From Chryseobacterium sediminis (GTDB taxonomy: Bacteria > Bacteroidota > Bacteroidia > Flavobacteriales > Weeksellaceae), in the NCBI RefSeq assembly GCF_008386505.1, contig NZ_VUNZ01000005.1, positions 124,001-188,000 on the forward strand: DNA of 64,000 nt, read 5' to 3'. Each line of letters opens with the position of its first letter. Position 1 is the first letter of the stretch. The notes beneath the pieces were generated by a model. That model was not told the DNA's origin. It ran no database searches and saw only the letters and a list, made by a program, of their open reading frames with translations. Made by a program: the position numbers and the translations under genes. Positions 61,102-64,000 of the stretch are shown piece after piece.

Positions 61102-61159
61102 ATTCTTTCTCTTTTTTAATAAAATTATGAAATGGAATTTGAAATATAATAACTACATG

Positions 61160-64000
61160 TTAATTTTTTTCAACATTTATCTTAAAATTAACCTCATCTA
61201 TTTCGATTTCGTTAAAATTTGAAAGTGAAGATACAATTTCTATTTTACTTGACAAGACTTCGGAAGAAATATATTCTTCATTTTTCTTAATATCATTAAG
61301 GAAAGGAGAGCTTTCTTCTAATGTGATTGAAATTCTGTCTGTCAGTTCAAAGTCTTTATCTTTTCGCAGGTTTTGAATTCTATTGATGAATTCTCTTGCG
61401 ATTCCTTCAGATTTTAACTCATCGGTTAACGTCAAATCTAATGCCACAGTAGTTTTTCCATCGGAAGTTACTGTCCATCCCGGGATATCTTTTGTAGAAA
61501 TTTCTACATCATCAAGGGTGATCTCATATCCCTGTACGTCTATCTTTCCTTCTTTTTCAAGACTGGAAATCTGTTCTGTGGTAAGATTGCTAATCTCGGC
61601 ACCTACCACCTTCATGTCTTTTCCTAATTTAGGACCAAGAGCTTTGAAGTTTGGCTTTATCTGCTTTACAATTAAATGGGACGCTTCTTCAGCATTAATT
61701 AATTGTAATTCTTTTACGTTTACTTCCTGCTTAATAAGTTCTGAAACCGCTGAAATTTGTTCTTCAGTTTTAGAATCCAATACAGGAACCAATACTTTTT
61801 GTAACGGCTGACGAACTTTTACATTTTCTTTCTTTCTCAGGGAGAAAACCATACTTGTAATGTTCTGAGCCAAATGTGTTTTTTCAACCAGATCCTGATC
61901 AATTAAGCTTTCATCAGCTACCGGGAAGTCTGTAAGATGTACAGATTCACAGTTTTCTTTACCTGTTACTTTATTTAAATCCTGATACAATTGATCCATA
62001 AAGAAAGGAGCAATAGGAGCAGACAGCTTGGCAACTACTTCAAGACATGTGTATAAAGTCTGGTAAGCAGAGATCTTGTCATCAGAATAATCTCCTTTCC
62101 AGAAACGTCTTCTGCATAATCTTACGTACCAGTTACTCAGATTATCGTTTACAAAAGTGCTGATTGCTCTTGCTACTCTTGTAGGTTCATAGTCTTCATA
62201 GAAAGCTTTTACTTCTTTGATCAGAAGATTCAGTTCAGAAAGAACCCATCTGTCAATTTCAGGACGGTTTTCCACTTCTTTTTCTGAATAGTTGAAGCCA
62301 TCCACATTCGCGTATAAAGCAAAGAATGAATACGTATTGTAAAGCGTTCCGAAGAACTTTCTTCTTACTTCGTCAATTCCTTCAATATCAAACTTCAGGT
62401 TTTCCCATGGGTTTGCATTGGAGATCATGTACCAACGGGTAGCATCCGGTCCGTATACAGAAAGTGTCTCGAACGGATCTACAGCATTTCCTAAACGTTT
62501 TGACATTTTTTGCCCGTTCTTATCCAGAACAAGACCGTTACTCATTACATTTTTATAAGCAACAGAATCAAACACAGCAGTTCCGATCGCGTGAAGTGTA
62601 TAGAACCATCCGCGTGTCTGGTCAACACCTTCTGCGATGAAATCAGCTGGGAATGCTTTATTGTTGTCAATTAATTCTTTATTTTCAAAAGGATAATGCA
62701 ATTGAGCATAAGGCATAGAACCTGAATCGAACCAAACATCGATCAAGTCGCTTTCACGTTTCATTGCTTTTCCTGAATCAGAAACCAATATCACTTTGTC
62801 TACTACATTTTTGTGAAGATCCACAAGCTCATAGTTAGACTCAGCCATGTTTCCGATGATGAAACCTTTGAATGGGTTTTCAGTCATTAAACCAGCTGCA
62901 ATTGATTTCTCGATTTCGTTGTATAATTCTTCTACAGAACCTATTATTTTCTCTTCTTTCAGGTCATCAGTTCTCCAGATTGGCAATGGAATACCCCAAT
63001 ATCTTGAACGGGAAAGGTTCCAGTCATTTACATTCTCTAACCAGTTGGCAAAACGTCCTTCTCCGGTAGCTTTCGGTTTCCAGTTGATTTCTTTGTTCAA
63101 ATTAACCAATCTGTCTTTTACAGCCGTCATTTTTACAAACCATGAATCCAATGGATAGTACAATACCGGTTTATCTGTTCTCCAGCAGTGTGGATAAGAG
63201 TGAACATATTTTTCTACTTTGAAAGCCTTGTTTTCCGTTTTCAACAGGATGGCAAGTTCTACATCCCATGATTTCTCAGGAGCTGTTCCTTCATCGTAAT
63301 ATTCATTTTTGATATAGGTTCCGGAAAATACTTCAGGAACATTTTCACCTTTGATGAATTTACCCTGTAAATCTACCAGTGGTACAAGATTATCATTTTC
63401 ATCTTTTACCAACATTGGTGGGATCTCAGGCTGAGCCATTTTAGCAACTCTCGCATCATCAGCACCGAAAGTAGGGGCTGTATGAACCACACCTGTACCA
63501 TCCTCCGTAGTTACGAAATCTCCAAGGATTACTCTGAATGCATTTTCAGGATTATCGTTTGGCGTAAACCAAGGAACTAATTGCTCATATCTTGTATCAA
63601 CAAGTTTTTCTCCTGTAAACTCTTTTAAAACCTTGAAAGGAATTACTTTAGTTTCCTGAGTATAGTTGGCAAAATCTTCATCAGTACCTTCAGCGTATTT
63701 TTTACCGAAAACCTTAGGTAAAAGCACTCTTGATAAAACAACTGTTACAGGTTCAAATGTATATTGGTTGAAGGTTTTTACCACAACATATTCAATGTCT
63801 CTACCTACAGTAAGAGCTGTATTGGATGGCAATGTCCATGGAGTTGTCGTCCATGCAAGGATATGAACATCTCCGTCAACATCATTAAATAATGCTGAAG
63901 AGTCTTTTTTCACTTTAAACTGAGCGACAACCGTTGTGTCTGAAACATCACGATAAGTCCCGGGCTGATTCAGCTCGTGAGAAGAAAGTCCTGTTCCTGC
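61160..64000 (-). CDS. ileS: Isoleucine--tRNA ligase (N-terminal part missing)
   Basis: 947 codons run to the window edge with no stop, so the N terminus with the HIGH motif lies outside. Present are the editing domain (WTTTPWTLPSNTALTV, GTGVVHTAPTFGADD), the KMSKS loop as NGQKMSKRLGNAVDPFE, and the anticodon-binding C-terminal part. The protein charges tRNA-Ile and edits valine. The usual association ileS-lspA is seen with four small genes between. Confidence 0.97.
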   Translation of the reverse strand, partial: AGTGLSSHELNQPGTYRDVSDTTVVAQFKVKKDSSALFNDVDGDVHILAWTTTPWTLPSNTALTVGRDIEYVVVKTFNQYTFEPVTVVLSRVLLPKVFGKKYAEGTDEDFANYTQETKVIPFKVLKEFTGEKLVDTRYEQLVPWFTPNDNPENAFRVILGDFVTTEDGTGVVHTAPTFGADDARVAKMAQPEIPPMLVKDENDNLVPLVDLQGKFIKGENVPEVFSGTYIKNEYYDEGTAPEKSWDVELAILLKTENKAFKVEKYVHSYPHCWRTDKPVLYYPLDSWFVKMTAVKDRLVNLNKEINWKPKATGEGRFANWLENVNDWNLSRSRYWGIPLPIWRTDDLKEEKIIGSVEELYNEIEKSIAAGLMTENPFKGFIIGNMAESNYELVDLHKNVVDKVILVSDSGKAMKRESDLIDVWFDSGSMPYAQLHYPFENKELIDNNKAFPADFIAEGVDQTRGWFYTLHAIGTAVFDSVAYKNVMSNGLVLDKNGQKMSKRLGNAVDPFETLSVYGPDATRWYMISNANPWENLKFDIEGIDEVRRKFFGTLYNTYSFFALYANVDGFNYSEKEVENRPEIDRWVLSELNLLIKEVKAFYEDYEPTRVARAISTFVNDNLSNWYVRLCRRRFWKGDYSDDKISAYQTLYTCLEVVAKLSAPIAPFFMDQLYQDLNKVTGKENCESVHLTDFPVADESLIDQDLVEKTHLAQNITSMVFSLRKKENVKVRQPLQKVLVPVLDSKTEEQISAVSELIKQEVNVKELQLINAEEASHLIVKQIKPNFKALGPKLGKDMKVVGAEISNLTTEQISSLEKEGKIDVQGYEITLDDVEISTKDIPGWTVTSDGKTTVALDLTLTDELKSEGIAREFINRIQNLRKDKDFELTDRISITLEESSPFLNDIKKNEEYISSEVLSSKIEIVSSLSNFNEIEIDEVNFKINVEKN

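Overview
The window looks like the chromosome of a Chryseobacterium-like flavobacterium (Bacteroidota, Weeksellaceae). The basis is the AT-rich composition, the repeated flavobacterial promoter signature (TAnnTTTG -7 box, sometimes with TTG 17-23 nt upstream), the fused CcoN-CcoO oxidase subunit, the large outer-membrane beta-barrel receptors, the HU-CCDC81 type protein and the general lack of Shine-Dalgarno sequences. It is mostly core metabolism. I see no phage, insertion sequence, CRISPR array, rRNA or tRNA, and I did not find a clearly new multi-gene system. The most notable material is regulatory: two TPP riboswitches, a probable SAM riboswitch, a two-component module with a well-formed predicted operator, and a set of promoters that sit almost on the start codon.

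Layout. 1-4.3 kb: the tail of a polysaccharide flippase, asparagine synthase, a lipoprotein and serS. 4.3-14.7 kb: a lipoprotein, then the complete cbb3 oxidase region on the minus strand (ccoI, ccoS-ccoNO-ccoQ-ccoP, ccoG-ccoH-TauE/SafE-like) with a divergent Crp/Fnr regulator. 14.8-16.6 kb: panB, a small membrane protein and an RluA-type pseudouridine synthase. 16.7-23.5 kb: a TPP-riboswitch-led thiamin operon (thiS, thiC, a TenI-like gene, thiD, thiE, thiG, thiH, thiF). 23.6-30.1 kb: two outer-membrane beta-barrel proteins divergent from a LytS/LytTR-type two-component pair. 30.1-35.5 kb: two unrelated aconitases in tandem. 35.8-45.3 kb: a WG-repeat protein, a TonB-dependent receptor behind a second TPP riboswitch, an HU-CCDC81 protein, an acyl-CoA thioesterase, a 2-hydroxyacid dehydrogenase, a serine hydrolase, an Ig-like lipoprotein and a haem-binding protein.

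45.4-50.8 kb: a minus-strand run of enoyl-CoA hydratase, dCMP deaminase, a XerD-like recombinase and a NUDIX hydrolase, then katA divergent from oxyR. 50.8-54.6 kb: metK with a probable SAM-I-type leader, a small exported protein, an ECF sigma factor, an unlisted 44-codon gene and a HAD hydrolase. 54.7-57.6 kb: two PepSY-like genes followed by an OmpR/PhoB-type regulator and kinase. 57.7-64 kb: trpS, a SanA/YdcF-like protein, lspA, two small proteins, a TraR/DksA-like protein that has lost its zinc finger, and ileS, which runs off the window.

How the genes fit together. The thiamin operon and the TPP-controlled receptor give the cell both synthesis and uptake of thiamin or a precursor under one ligand. 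The cbb3 cluster contains the oxidase, its copper ATPase and assembly factors next to a likely oxygen or redox regulator. katA and oxyR form a peroxide response pair. Family assignments come from motifs read by eye; no database search was run.
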